A DNA stretch of 64,000 nucleotides from Paramecium octaurelia. Taxonomy: Eukaryota > Ciliophora > Oligohymenophorea > Peniculida > Parameciidae. The DNA is taken from the NCBI GenBank assembly GCA_905182995.1, contig CAJJDP010000123.1:62001-126000 (forward strand), in the 5' to 3' direction. Of this stretch, positions 22,933 through 36,009 are shown piece after piece; the first letter of the stretch is position 1; the number at the start of each line of letters is the position of its first letter. The position numbers and the translations under genes were made by a program. The notes under the pieces are model-generated. The model saw only the letters and a program-made list of their open reading frames with translations. It did not search any database and was not told where the DNA came from.

Positions 22933-24191
22933 ATGTCTTCAAAAGATAAACAAAGTGTTAAGAGTGATAAATCTAAGGACAAGAAGAAGAAATCTACTAA
23001 ATTGGACAAGAAGGATTCCAAGATTCTACCTCCTCCTCCTGACAATGATTAATAGCAACTCATTGCAAGAGTATTTAGTAGGAGTGGAGACAAGGAAAGC
23101 AAAAGTTTGGGTATTGCAAATAATAAGCTTAGCCAATTGCGATGACGATCCATAAATGCAAACATTCAACAATAATAATGGCAATTTCTAAACCAGCAAT
23201 TATTCTTAGCAACATAATCAATATGAAAATTACCCTACTGTCAATAAGAATGATAATTAATTCAGAACCAATAAATTTATGACTGATCAAACTGCTTATC
23301 CATAACAATACCAAGACAATTTCTATTAAAAAAGTCCATAACAATATCAAGATCAATATTATTCACCCAGTTACACATAACCCTATTATCCAAATCAATA
23401 ATTTACATAATAAGCTACGTTTGATTATAGATAAGAAAGGATGAAAGATCAAGTTAACTAGAGTTTGTTACCCAAAAGATCTGAAATTCTGGAATAAGTC
23501 TCAAAGGTTATTGCTATTAATGATAAATTAGATAGATAACAGAATAGATGAAATCAAATATCAATCCTAAAAAATAGAGAGCATTACCAGAGAAGAATGC
23601 GAGATGATCATCGATAAATTAAAGAATGTTGAAGCTCAGAAATTGCAAATGCTGTATCATGATAAAAATGAATTACTTAGGTACAATCAATCATTTATTT
23701 ATAGAGACATCGATTAAATTGATGCTCTGCAATAGAGAATCTCATAGTTGTAAGATTTCAACTCTCAAAAGAACATAGATTTATTTGAAAACATAGAAAG
23801 ATTGAGTCGGAAGAGAATCAAAAAGTAGATTGAAATATACCCAGATGATTTGCCTTAGGATTTGATTCAATTTAGATAATTGCAATAGTAAAATTAGATG
23901 CTCCAGAAATTGATGGATTTCAAGAATGAAGTAATTTGGAAACTCTTTAGTGATTCCTAAATCGAAAATAAGAGGATCAGAGAGGAATTAGAAAGACAAG
24001 CAAATCAAGAATTCCAAGAGTGGTACAATATTGTGGATCAATACTAACAAGAATTGAATAGGTACAAACTACAATGCACTTTTTGTGGAATCAACTTTGA
24101 TTATTAATTGATTAATTCCGATTGCAATTCAAATCAACAGGATGCTTGTAAGAATATTGATTAATTAAATAGAGATCTAATTCGACTGTGA
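22933..24191 (+). CDS. Q/N-rich coiled-coil protein with C-terminal CTFCG motif
   Basis: A 403-residue model with introns 23111-23132 and 23507-23531; spliced length is exact. A Lys/Ser-rich start (MSSKDKQSVKSDKSKDKKKK) and a proline run lead into a long Q/N/Y-rich low-complexity region (about 70-190). Next come coiled-coil helices (CEMIIDKLKNVEAQKLQMLY, RISQLQDFNSQKNIDLFENI). The end carries a C-x-x-C element, CTFCGINFDYQLINSDC, closely resembling CTFCGCFIDVVNEQC at the end of the B-box protein at 35000-35923. No catalytic domain was seen. The function is unknown; the Q/N-rich region could drive condensate or scaffold formation, but that is speculation. Confidence 0.68.
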
Positions 24192-24318
24192 ATATATTCC
24201 GTCTGAATAATTCTTGGGTACTCGACGACACTTTTTTAGTAAAAGCAGATAGATGCAATAATCTTAAATTTAAATGGAAGACAATAAAGTATGATAAAAA
24301 TATATATATATATAAAGA

Positions 24319-27300
24319 TCAATTTTTAAATTTGATTTCTCTGCAATCTAAAACAACATTTTCATCAAAACCTCCGAATATCCTATCTGTTTCTTGTTGA
24401 AGGGTTGTCTGATAGACTGGCAATTGAGGTTCTCTTTAAGACCCAGCACTTTATGGCGTGACATAATGACCAGAAAATTGATCTTCATATAATTTAATGT
24501 CTGTAGTTCTTCGTTTGGAACTGAAACCGTCATTTATAAAATCACTCTGCACTTGTTACCAACTATGCAATTTAGATATGATTGAAATACTATTGAGGAT
24601 TGTTCTAAAGATTGCCATCTAATGTTATTTCGTCACTCTCTGTATAATCATCTTGTCTCCTTATTATCTTTTGAATCAGCAAATTGGAGTATGATTACCA
24701 AGTTTTAAATAAGATTAAAACATTCAAATAATCATGAAGAATGTTGAAATTAGATTTGAACTATAAAGTATGCTGACTGATATTGCTTCTCTGTTAAGTT
24801 TTGTTTCTCCTATAATACAGTAATCGAATTTGCATCTCTTTATTGAACTATTTCATGTTTTGAATGGACTCTTAAGACCCATCTTTGAACACTTCATCAT
24901 GATAACAGCACCTAAACAGTTGATACAGTAACTGATTATATTGGATGTATCCACAAGCATCACTACTTAAATATAAAAGCATTACCATCTCAAATTCAAC
25001 TTCGATGCTAATTTGGCTGCATCCCATAAATTGTCATCTTTGCCTCCTCCCAATGGTTATCCGATGTCAAGCAAAAAGCGACAAAGAAATTTGTAATGCA
25101 TACTTTGACCATTGGTTTCAGCTGAATACTTACACCAAGCAGTTTTGATCTTATCGATTTCCTCAACATAAGTTTGAATCATTGAATTCTGGACTTAGAA
25201 AAACTCTTCAAATTGTTCAATCAAACCTAAAATAAACAAATTCAAAAGAACATAATTCGAAAATAGCATAAATGTTATGAAATATAATTAATTGAAGTCT
25301 GAACCACAACAATCAGGGTTCTCTGGACATGATGGATTATGATGCATCGTATCTGTCATAATAGTCCTAAAGTCATCGCCTGATGCACATTTAAACAGTG
25401 CCAACAAGGCGTATTCAAAATTAGTAAAATTGATTAACTCATCTATCACTGCGCCTTCAATTATCTTACCGAATAATTGACATCCAATCAATGCATAAAT
25501 TATCATAGTAATGATTAGAATGGATATGAGTTTGGCCAAAAACGGAAGTGCAAATCCCATCACTCTTATCAATCTTGATAGGTTTGTTAATCCTTGAAAT
25601 ATGACGAGCAGACGCAATTGTCTTGTCATAAAAGCCAACCTTATCATTTAATAATATGGAGTGAACACATTAGATTAAAAATAGTGGATAACCCAGTCAT
25701 TCTCTAAATCTGCTATCAAATCACAAAGGGATATCAGGATCAAGAATGTATAATATCTCCTCCAATTATTGTCAAAGTATCTATTGATTCCCAATGACAT
25801 AAATAATAGAGCAATCCATAAAGCATAAAACAATATGATGAATCTCTAAATGATATTTATTTATCTGATGTACTCCACCTCCATGTCATATTGATATTGT
25901 AATTAACAGATCAAATCTATTAACAACATCAGAAACATGAATTTCTAAAATATGGAATTATTAACAATAAAGGAGGCAAATCTCCTTACTATCTTTGTGG
26001 GGGGAGTTGAAAAAACAGGAGTATCTTTAAGGATTATTGGAGCAATCTCTGTAAATTCTCTCTAGAATTTTGTTGCATCCTGCATTTCAATCTTTTATTG
26101 ATTGAATCTCAATTTCGAAAAGAGTGTTCCCGTAAAGAAACTCAAAAAGAACATAGATCCTACAAAGCAAAATGAAATGAAGTAAGCATATGTTGATATA
26201 TACGTAGCAAATGGAGAAGGTCCATATCTACTTTGTCTGCTGTTTTCAGCCACTTACATGATTTCCCCCCATCCATCAAAGGTGGATACTACAAACAAGG
26301 TTGGCAATGCTATTGTGATATTGTCGAAGTTATGTTTAAAATTAATCCACTCTCTTTGAGATTCCTTGCATTCTCTTTCATTGACATAGAATTGCATTTT
26401 ATCATCACAAAATCCAAACTGACTTTCGTACAATATGATGCCAAATACTCCAAACATTATCCACACTGAAACCAATGTCAACAATATCTTTAACATGTCT
26501 AATAATGATTATGCCAAAGCAGCTCTGATCTTGTCTAACCATTTAATTCGATACATTAGTTTCATTGGTCTAAAGTGACCAAGAAACAAACAAATATTAA
26601 TGATTGGGTTTTGCTTATAACTATCAATAAAGAACCCAAGCAAATAAATTAGGTCGACCAATTACCATGAATAGTTGATATGTGATCCCTTGTCCATACA
26701 TAAACCCTTTGCTATTATACAAATTATATCTTCTATGAACATAAACACATTTAAAATCATCAACAAAATATATGGATATTAACTCTTCTCTTATTCATAA
26801 TCATGATATGTCCGAATAATCATTACAATAATCGATGAAATCAGGACTAAATTTGTAAACCAATAAAAAGCTTAGGATGAACAGAAATTGCAACAAATAA
26901 TTCTAATTTTGCTGGTTTTTTCAAATAAGTAGAGTGATGTTTCACATTGAATATCTTGGAACAACTTAGGATTCGACTTCATTACTTACTTATTTAATTA
27001 CTCTAATATAATTACATTATTATACTTAAAGTTCGCAATAGACTTTCCATTAAATCAAGTTTTACTTTAGGTTATTCTTTCTCTTCCAACTCACAGATTT
27101 GAACTTATGAGAAGTATTGTGATTTAATTCTTAAATTTCTCGTAGAATCCAAATCTGTATTTAATGGTTCCTCATCTCTTGCAGATGTCATTTGATTCTC
27201 TAACAGCTGTTTATCACCTTAATCCACCTCGTCTTTTTCATCTAGATATCTGCCAAATCCATCAAGTAAAATAGCTAAAACCAGTCCGTATGTCAAATAA

Positions 27301-30300
27301 TTCAAAATTATAACCATCGAAAACGAATATGTGATAGCAGCAACAGTACTTATGCCTGTCCCTAAAACATACACTCCATACCAATCGTCATTCGTCATTA
27401 TATTGAATATAGTCATAATTGCTTTCATCAAATTATCAAAGGAATGTAATTAACCCAGAAAGTCATTCTAATCAAACTTACTCGCATAAAGATCCATTCC
27501 AATCATTGCGTATATTGTGATAATTATGAACATAAATATAGTTAGATATATGTATTGCTTAAATGTTATTGATGCAATCTTACCTATCAATACAGCCATC
27601 TAATTGTATTTTAAGCATCTATAAAATAGAATACATTTTGTTCCTCTTATCAATCTCAAATATTACTCTGTTAAATTCAAATAATCACTGAAACTAAATT
27701 CGATAAAACTTGCAATCATTATTATAGCCTATAACACATTTTCCTTACTAGAAAAGAAACGTTGCAATGGATATGTAAACATTTACAAACTGATTTCGAC
27801 CAACAAAAAAACAGTTGAAATATCTTCACATTTCGATATAATAATCGGATCTGCTATTCCATACAATGATAAGAAGATGAAATTTATCAAGATAATCAAA
27901 TCAAAGAATAATTAAGTGATCTGATTGTCTATTATTATTAAAGTGTATCTCCTCATAATCAATAGTTTCCCACCTATTGTTGGCATCCATATTAATGGAT
28001 TAAAATTATTTAAACTAGTAAAGATATCTTCAAACATCTAAATCCGATCTGGATTCATTAACAATACATTGTTTCCTGACCAATTCTTTGTTTTGATTAT
28101 CTTCTGCTCCCTCTCTTTCTAGAATATTTACTAATACAGTTCCTCATTAGAATCCAATTGTGATTTTGATTTAGGTATCTTGGTGTTGATTTTCTCTTGA
28201 ATCTATTCATAATTGATGTAATATCCTTGAATATACACGTATCTTCTGCCTTTGCTAATGTGTTCGAAGGGTAGTTTTTGTTCGACTCTCGGTCTCATAT
28301 TAATTATAGATTTTAAATCATTGTTTTTTCTCTTCATTTAGAGAGAGGGCACATCGAGACTCTCGTCCTTCTTACTTAGAGTCTTTTAAATAGTTATTCT
28401 CCTAGTGCTCTTATGGATTGGATATCTAGACATTGAGTAATCAGATTGTTGTCTCGTTGTTTATTTTAAGTTCTTCTTTGATAGCAGATGTTGATAATAC
28501 ATTTTTATTTTTTCCTTATGTCCAATTCTAACAAATTAGCCTATAAATACCTTTTCTTCTAAACAAAGACATCCTTTAAACTGTTGAATTTCTATTCCAC
28601 GTGATAATTTACAGAATTGTTCAATTAAGTAAAATTGTACTCTATTAATTTCAATAAAATTGAAATCTCAATAGGATCATCAGAATATAAATTAATATTT
28701 ACTTAACTCTGTTCTTTTTTGAGTTCCTTGAATTTAGGCAATAATTAGTTTTTGAGTGAGAAATTCTTAAACTTATTCCAAATAGAACTTTAATTAAGTT
28801 TCTACAGTAAATATTTAATTGAAATACCATCTATGCTTCATCCAAAATCTTTTTTTATTTAGAGGACAATAACCTCAACTGTTGATTCGTCTTCTCAGGT
28901 CTAAAATTATCTTCAATCAGTTCATTCAGAGGCTTCATTGTATTAATCAAATGTCTATGCTTCCTTAACACAGAATAGAAACCAATGTAACGCAAAAAGG
29001 ATAAATCAAAATAGGAAATCACATCCTTACTTAAGAACATCTCCTATCTTTATAAACTATGATCGTTTTTCTATTTAGATAGTTTCTCAAATTCTTCGCA
29101 TTCTTATGTCGCTTCTGAATAGTGAATTTTCAATACTGCAATAATCAAATTAATCGAAAAGAAGCCACAAACAAATATGATCAACAAATAATAGATCCAA
29201 ATCTATGGATGGTAGATTCTCATTGTAAAAAACATTACCCAACTCCAGTCATCCATTGTAATTGTCCTTAAAATCTGTCCAAAGGAAAAGAATATATTAT
29301 TGAACGATGTTGGCAATTTAGGGGTTTCTGCTGATAACATGCAATGCATTCCTTCAGGACAAATGTTTTAATAGCACTGGATCCAATCATCAAGTGGGTC
29401 TCCCTCTATTGGTTAACATCTATAATTAAATAGGCCCTGGAATAAGGATACTCCAATTATGGAAAAGAACAACGCGGATATTAAGAGGATGAAGAGTGCT
29501 TCAGCTAAAAATACTAATGACTTTTTAAGAGCTATCAACATGTATTTCAATCTCAGTAAAACGTCTCCCAAATATATAAAGATAGTGATTATTCTGAGTG
29601 GAGTTGGGTCGAATGGAATTGAATTGGGGTAAAAGTAGTGCAAAAAGCTGATTAATGTACATAATAAATTAAATATATCTTCCTTACTGTACAAAAAATG
29701 TACTGTAGGATAGATCCCTCCTGCAGCTAGAATTCTGATGCATATTTCAAACGCAAAACAATAAAATATAAATTGCTTGTACTTCTCATTTGTGATTGGG
29801 GGATTTGAGTTACTTAGTGTAAATAGAGTCAGATTGCAAATAATGAAAATACCATTGATAATTTTAAATTGGTAGCTGTCGACGAGCTTCTAGAAATGCA
29901 TTGGTATACACAGACAAGAATACACAATGAATTTTCTTAATTTCAGGAAATTGAGATGATCATTGTAATTCTAGACTAAACTAATTTAATTACTTTTAAT
30001 TCGTGCTTTAACCTTTCCAAACCATGGAGAGGAGTCAATACAACATAATAGGGGTCTTCAAATGGATTGCGTTCCTTGTGCTTTTAATACTTCTTCAATA
30101 TTCTGGGATCGAGGTCTTCACAAAAATATTCCACGTCTTCGTTGTGCTGAGCTTCCAATTCTTCTATTTGATCGTGAATGGGGAAATTGTCATGTCCTCT
30201 ATCAAGCAATTGATCTTGGGAATTGACTTCGCTCATAGAGCTTGAATCACCAAAGCATTTTTTTAGAGTCCTTAATACTTGTTTCTTAGGACCTTTCGAG

Positions 30301-30668
30301 CTATTTTAATCAGAAGAATTATGCGTCTATTGTTCTTGTTATTCGAGTGTTAACAAAAAGCCTTCTTTAAAACTCAAATTAGGTACTGCAATTTTGTCTT
30401 CCTAAGGATCAGGCTTTTCATCAACATTATTATACTCACTAGAATCTGAGGAATTCTCATCTTAGTTTTCGTAAGGTTGAAAATTTTTTAAACTCTTCAA
30501 AGTACTTTATTATAGCACATGCTTGAGACTCTTCATCTCCTTCAAATACCTTGTTGGGCTTCTCTTCATCATTTGATTCGAGATTGTGAATCGATAGCTT
30601 TTCTATTTTTTAAACTCCTATTATTTTGCCGATGACTTTTGCTACTGTGAGGATTCTCGAGGATGCAT
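24319..30668 (-). CDS. Four-domain voltage-gated-type cation channel, copy 1
   Basis: A 2067-residue model with six introns (29971-29993, 28802-28827, 28528-28550, 27003-27025, 24963-24985, 24563-24590); spliced length is exact. Four six-helix repeats follow a hydrophilic N terminus of about 210 residues. The pore loops read TMDDWSWVMFYT (about residue 463), TNDDWYGVYV (1069), TFDGWGEIM (1431) and SGDDFRTIM (1732). Asp thus stands in all four selectivity positions, where Cav channels have Glu. After repeat IV an EF-hand-like segment resembles that of Cav channels (WCKYSAE..., PLGGGK). Repeat II has a regular voltage-sensor series (LRLIRGTKCILFYRCLKY); repeat I is charge-poor. It is a plasma- or ciliary-membrane cation channel, probably Ca2+-permeable by family. 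Exons align throughout with the inverted paralogue at 38636-45168, which confirms the splice choices. Confidence 0.93.
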
Positions 30669-31234
30669 TTTTATCTAAAATAAATAATATAAAATTATTC
30701 AAATTGCATTAATTACGCTACTAACATAATTGCAACTAGCAATAATACATTGCTACAATTTAGAATGGGCTACTAAGAACTTGGGTTGGAAACCAATAAA
30801 AATCAAACTTGTAGTTTTCCAATCACTTCCACATTTTAATTTAATCCATAAATAATATTTGCAAACAATCAATTGCATATTACAGTAAAACCAATGTTAT
30901 GAAGTTATATTTATCATCTATTTAAATATTGCTTAATCAAAATATTTATTAAACTAATATTCAATTATCAAATATCGCAAGTCTTTGCATAAAATAAAAT
31001 CCTATTATGATGCAGATAATTCTGTGGAGAAATAATATTGAACCCTATATATAGTAGAATTAATAAATAAATTCATAAGTGGTGACTACATCGGATAGGT
31101 GTCGACATTCATTGATGAACTTATTGATGTTGCCGTAGTGTTGAGAATTACATTCAATAACAGCAAGAACTCTAAACAAAATTCTATTGAAAATAGTTTA
31201 ACAATTTAATATTATTATTATTTCCCGCTAAAAT
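30669..31234. other. Divergent intergenic region
   Basis: These 566 bases lie between the starts of channel copy 1 (minus) and the polymerase delta subunit gene (plus). They are AT-rich with no coding or RNA gene recognised, and must contain both promoters. Confidence 0.45.
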
Positions 31235-32681
31235 ATGGAAGTAGAATCACACACAGCCGTGCCCTTTATTTTGCAGAAATTGAGAATAAATTCTGAAAAG
31301 AAATTCAAACATGAGAGAATTGGATTTGAAATTTAATAGTCTATCAAGTTTTATCTGGCTCCTCTTAATAAAAGCATGAAAGCATAATATAGTCACATTT
31401 ATTATATGCGTTATCTGAGCTTGTCAAAACGATTTGAGACTAACAGCAATGATTCCTAATTCATTGAGTTGATTTAAAAAATTCAGAATTAACAAGGAAC
31501 CATCAAGGCAATTGGTACGATATTCAAAGAAATGAAATTAAAACCGCATTATTTCTCTTCGAATTCAAACAAAACAATATAAGGTAAAATGAATTTGCAT
31601 ATACGCAAGATTATGTATCTAATGAGGATGTGTGTTATTTAGAAGATAGATCAGGGAGAGTCAAATTGCAAATTCATAATGCTATGCTCTGTCTTCCAAA
31701 TAGGAAAGATAAAATAGTCAATGTCAGCGATCTCGTGACAGGAATTACATTGATGATTGAAGGATAGATTGTTGCAAATAATGTTGTGAAAGTTGAAAGA
31801 TTATATCTACCTTAACTTCCTGAGACACCGCTTTTTAAGCCATTAAATTTAACTTCATATCTCTGTCTAATTTCTGGTTTAAATTACAATGCATCAGAAA
31901 GTACTACCAAGTATCGACATATGATTGATTATATGCAAGGCAATCTTTATAGTGGAGAAGGAAGCGAAGTAAGATTTCACATCAATGATTTAGATTCCAT
32001 ATAATATATCCTAAGTCATAATTCTTGGGAATTTATATTCTAAGATAGAAGAACCAGTTGATTTATAAGTACAGAACCCTTAACAAGACTTCAAAGGAGT
32101 GTATAGCAAAATATAGTTAAATATAAAAGGAGTTGATGAATTGATTAGTTAGTTAGTATCAGTTACTCCAGTTGCTATAATGCCTGGAGTAAACGAACCA
32201 GTTTCTTAGATGCTTCCTTAGACACCTCTACATAGATCATTTTTTACAGAATCTTTAGAAAAAAACAAACAATTGATCTTCTTAACAAATCCAAGTGAAT
32301 TTACTTTGGGAGAATTAAAGATACTTGGGACAAGCGGATAAAACATTTAAGACATTAAAAAGTGCTCTTCGGTTAAGGATTAATAAGATGTAGATTTGTT
32401 GGAAATGACATTATTTTATGGACATATCGCTCCAACTGCACCAGATACTTTGATGTTTATATTTGATTCAATTATATAGTTCATACCCATAGTAAAAATA
32501 GGATCCATTTGTTTTATCAGAGTTACCTAACATTTACTTTGCAGGAAACATGTCAAAATTTGGAACTAAGATGGCTACTGACAATGTCAGAATTGTTAGT
32601 GTGCCAGCATTTTCTGAAACTGGAACAATCTGTTTAATAAATTTACATACTTTAGAATGTTTTCCTGTTCACATATAATGA
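31235..32681 (+). CDS. POLD2: DNA polymerase delta small (B) subunit
   Basis: A 456-residue model with introns 31584-31609, 31969-31993 and 32455-32479; spliced length is exact. The N terminus holds an OB-fold (DVCYLEDRSGRVKLQIH, then SDLVTGITLMIEGQIV), followed by the inactivated calcineurin-like phosphoesterase domain. Recognisable family blocks are CLISGLNYNASES, QVIILGNLYSK, ILGTSGQNIQDI, HIAPTAPDTL, YPQQKQDPFVLSELPNIYF and AGNMSKFGTK, in the order found in POLD2. It is the non-catalytic scaffold that bridges the polymerase delta catalytic subunit to the accessory subunit in nuclear DNA replication. Length is close to the usual 430-470. Its 3' end is 22 bases from the stop of the convergent RecQ-like gene. 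Confidence 0.95.
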
Positions 32682-32703
32682 AAACCATTTATATATATTA
32701 ATA

Positions 32704-34980
32704 TCAGATTTTAATTTTTTTCTTGCTTTAACACAATAGTTTAGTTTCTAATTACTCTAATTATTCATGTATCATCTCATGAATTTTCAAATAATTATAT
32801 TGCCTGTATTTGTTCCATTGATGCAATGATTTCAACTCTTTTTTGCTTGTTTTTAAGCCTTGTAATATAACTAAGATCTTGGTGGCACAATTCTCCTTTT
32901 GAATCCAAGACAACCCAAAATCCTGTAAATTATAAAAGTTTATTATAAACTAAACTATAAATGATAACGATTACCTTGACATCCTACAAAAGAGTTGATT
33001 TTTCTCTTTAAGTTTCAAGTTTAATAAATGGCAAATTATTGTGTCCTGTCAAATCAGAGTAGACATTCTGATCTAAATATGTTTGAATGAAATCAGTGAG
33101 TTATGTAGAATTCTTTTATAGTTAAATTTATTTCCACATATACTCCAAAGATCGAAAGGATCCTGTTCTAGCCAAGTTATACAGTTAATCTAAGTTATTA
33201 ATTCGAATGATATTCTATCTTTTGATACCAGAATATGTATCCAGAACTTTTGCTTGTAATTCAGATTGGGATGGGAAATGCGTTAGTTTAATAATCTATG
33301 CTTCTTCTGAAATTTCAAACTTAACTTTTAATTATTTTAATTTATTTAGTAATTAAATTGGTGTCATAACAGATCCTTTGAGTAAATCATCAACCGAACA
33401 TTTATAACCATTTAGACTGCCTGATTTCTTACCATAAATTTAGATATTTTGAGAGATCTCATCATCTTCTGGTAATTGTGATATTATTAATTCAACTGGA
33501 ATGGCAACTTAAATTTCTAACCATTTCTCTTTTTCTAATTCTTATAGAAATAGTTAAATTTGTTTTCTGCTGAAATCATAATTCATAGATGATTCATTTA
33601 ACAGTATCTTTTTGATTTTTGCATCTGTCTATTCTGAAGTTTATAAATGTAACCACTTCTTAGTCAACCAATAAGTGATATCATTTTCGTCTTTAGATAT
33701 CAAATCATTTGTATAAACACATTCCTACATAAAAATAGCCAAGTTTTCAATTTAAATAAAATTTGAACATATTTCCGCCCTCTAAGTGAAGTAGTAGTCA
33801 TCACATAAAAATATATGTGAATTGGCTTCTTTATTCAATTCTGTTATATCCAAAATGTAGGTTTCAATATTTAAGGGTAGATACAAGTGAACAGAAAGGA
33901 ACACAAAATTTTTCAATCCTTCTGGCAATTAGAATCCACTAGGTAATACAATTATATCGATATTTTAAGATGCAAAATCATAATAACTAGCTTATCTTTA
34001 ATTTTCAGGTTTTTTTTAATGGATTGAGTTACTCTTGAATCCATTTTACTGTAAAGTAAATTGGACTGATTCTACTGCACTGATATTATGGCAGAAGACA
34101 GCTATTCCAGTCTTTCTATATAATCGTTGGCTTCGAAGTAAAGCAATCAACGATTTGATAGGACTTTCATCCTTGGAACAAGTGATTTAGGTTTTTGGAC
34201 TGAAGGATCTAGATTTATTAATAGAATAAATTACTCGCGATACGTTAAGTAGTTCCTATTGAAAGGTTGCATTTGTCGAAGATCCTAAATGAAGACACTT
34301 TGAGTTATGGGTAATAGAATGTGGATGAATTCAGCATTGGCTTTTGAGATGTATTTGGTTAGGTCTGTTTGTACTTTGCCAATTTCCAAAAAGGACAAAT
34401 AATAATTGGATTGATCTAGCAACAGGAGTTTTATTTCTAGATTAGATAGATCAATTAAATTGGCTTGTTCTGGATGTACAATCAATAATTTAATGTTTCT
34501 GCTGGAGATATTTTTGACTATGAATTCAATTTGATGAGTAGGAACTTCAGGATTGATGGCTGCCCATGAGATGACATCTTGGATTCTTCTCAATTTTTCC
34601 TTGAGCAACACATAATTGTATGAGATTATGACAACCAAGCCATCTACTAAAATAGAGAGCAATTAAAATAAAATTGATCGTTAAATTGTATTTAAATTTA
34701 ATGAGCAAATAATATTATTTGTAGTATTTCTACATAAGAAATCGATTGGATCAGTGATCAAATCTTCAATTTCTAATTGTTTAATAGCATCCTACAATTT
34801 TCTATCGTAACCCTCCGTAATTGGGGTCTTGATCTGTTCGTAATTATTATTTTCTTTAAATGGAGTCATGTTAAAAGAGATGATCTTTTTGACTTCCTCA
34901 CTAACTAAAAAAGGGATGGAGTTCTGTTTCTTCAATTGTTTAGGAGTGAATGAATAGCCAGAATCAATAGAATCGTTCAT
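32704..34980 (-). CDS. Degenerate RecQ-like helicase (probable pseudoenzyme)
   Basis: A 739-residue model with introns 34172-34200 and 32923-32950; spliced length is exact. The order of blocks matches a RecQ helicase. The Walker A region aligns as CSLNLNTIQRSILFQLLSIL, with QRS replacing GKS. DGLVVIISYNYVLLKEKL corresponds to motif Ia (LVVSPL.SLM). IKLLIVHPEQ corresponds to LLYVTPER, and LLLLDQSNY lies where D-E-A-H is expected. The second RecA-like half follows (GIAVFCHNISAVESVQFTLQ, NIDIIVLPSGF), with the Gly-rich and Arg-finger motifs eroded. A winged-helix-like C terminus follows. ATP hydrolysis therefore looks lost, while the open frame of more than 700 codons shows it is maintained. It might act as a structural partner in DNA repair; that is inference. 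Remote homology is judged by eye. Confidence 0.62.
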
Positions 34981-34999
34981 ATTTAAATAATTAATAATA

Positions 35000-35923
35000 A
35001 TGAATTAAAACAGGGAGTGTTAACATCATGAAAAGGTGATGGAGTTATTTTGTGAAACATGCAAGGACCTAGTCTGTAATGATTGCGTTAGTTATGGTCC
35101 ACATCAAACTAAGAATCATAAAATCATTAGTTTCAAAGATGCCTACACAATCAGATAGGCATTCATTAAGGATAGAATTGAAACCGCCATGAAAAATAAG
35201 AAGGAGAATCTACTCGATTAATTAGAGAAGATAGAAACCAGAATGAAATATATCACGGAAGTGAAAGCCACCATTGTCAAAGACATACACATGGAATTCG
35301 AGGGAGGTATCTTAAAGAGATTGAATGATCAATCTGGTACATTGACAGCAGTACTCCAGAAGGACATTGCTTGGTTATAGAAGCATTTGAATTCGATTGA
35401 TGATTTTATTCACACTTTTGAATATTTAGCTTTGGATCAGAATGTGTTACCCTTACTATTCATGTCAAAGACCTTAAGTCAATAAACGATGAAGTTGCTC
35501 AGCATCATAATTAAGAGTATTGCAATTCATTATCGCTTAGCTGAAATAACTTCGCATCCTTCTGATCTCCCTAGAGAATTGTTTGATCTCAGAACCAAAA
35601 TCAAAAATTCAGAAATACTCCAACAACAAATTGAATTCAAAAAGCAAGTCATTTGGAAATGTCGATAAGAGAAGATCCAATCCTTATAGAAAATTAAGGA
35701 AGACTTCTTTGTCAAAATTGAAGATGAAATCTATGATTGGGTAAGATTACTTAAAAAAGTGGTCAATACTTTGGATAGTTTGTGTATGATATGTACATTT
35801 TGTGGGTGTTTTATTGATGTAGTCAATGAACAATGTGCACTCAATGCTAAACCATATGAAGAAGTTTAGTTAGATTGTATATATATATCTTATTCCAAAT
35901 TAAGTTACTGGATTTACGAATGA
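35000..35923 (+). CDS. B-box zinc-finger protein with helical region
   Basis: A 307-codon single-exon frame. An N-terminal B-box begins CQHHEKVMELFCETCKDLVC, then C-x-x-C and paired His (HQTKNHKI). A long helical/coiled-coil region follows (about 70-270). The end carries CTFCGCFIDVVNEQC, shared in form with the end of the gene at 22933. There is no RING domain. B-box proteins use this zinc module for protein interaction. A 28-nt GT..AG segment near the 3' end could in principle link this frame to downstream sequence. However, the next gene has its own good ATG at 36010 in a different frame, so I end it at TGA 35921-35923. Confidence 0.72.
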
Positions 35924-36009
35924 GTTACCTAAAATGAAAGTTTTTGGAACTTGTCAACATTTCTTTGGCTATCCAAGAGATGAGTATTTAATTTTGAGAA
36001 AGGATAAAT

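Noticed and set aside
24295-24315. TATATA run as a possible promoter.
   Set aside because: It sits between two convergent gene 3' ends, so it is more likely simple AT repeat near termination sites.
35924-36009. ATG at 35934 (MKVFGTC...) as start of the EF-hand gene, or a fusion of it to the B-box gene by a 28-nt intron.
   Set aside because: That frame does not connect to the EF-hand frame with an acceptable intron, whereas ATG 36010 is directly in frame.
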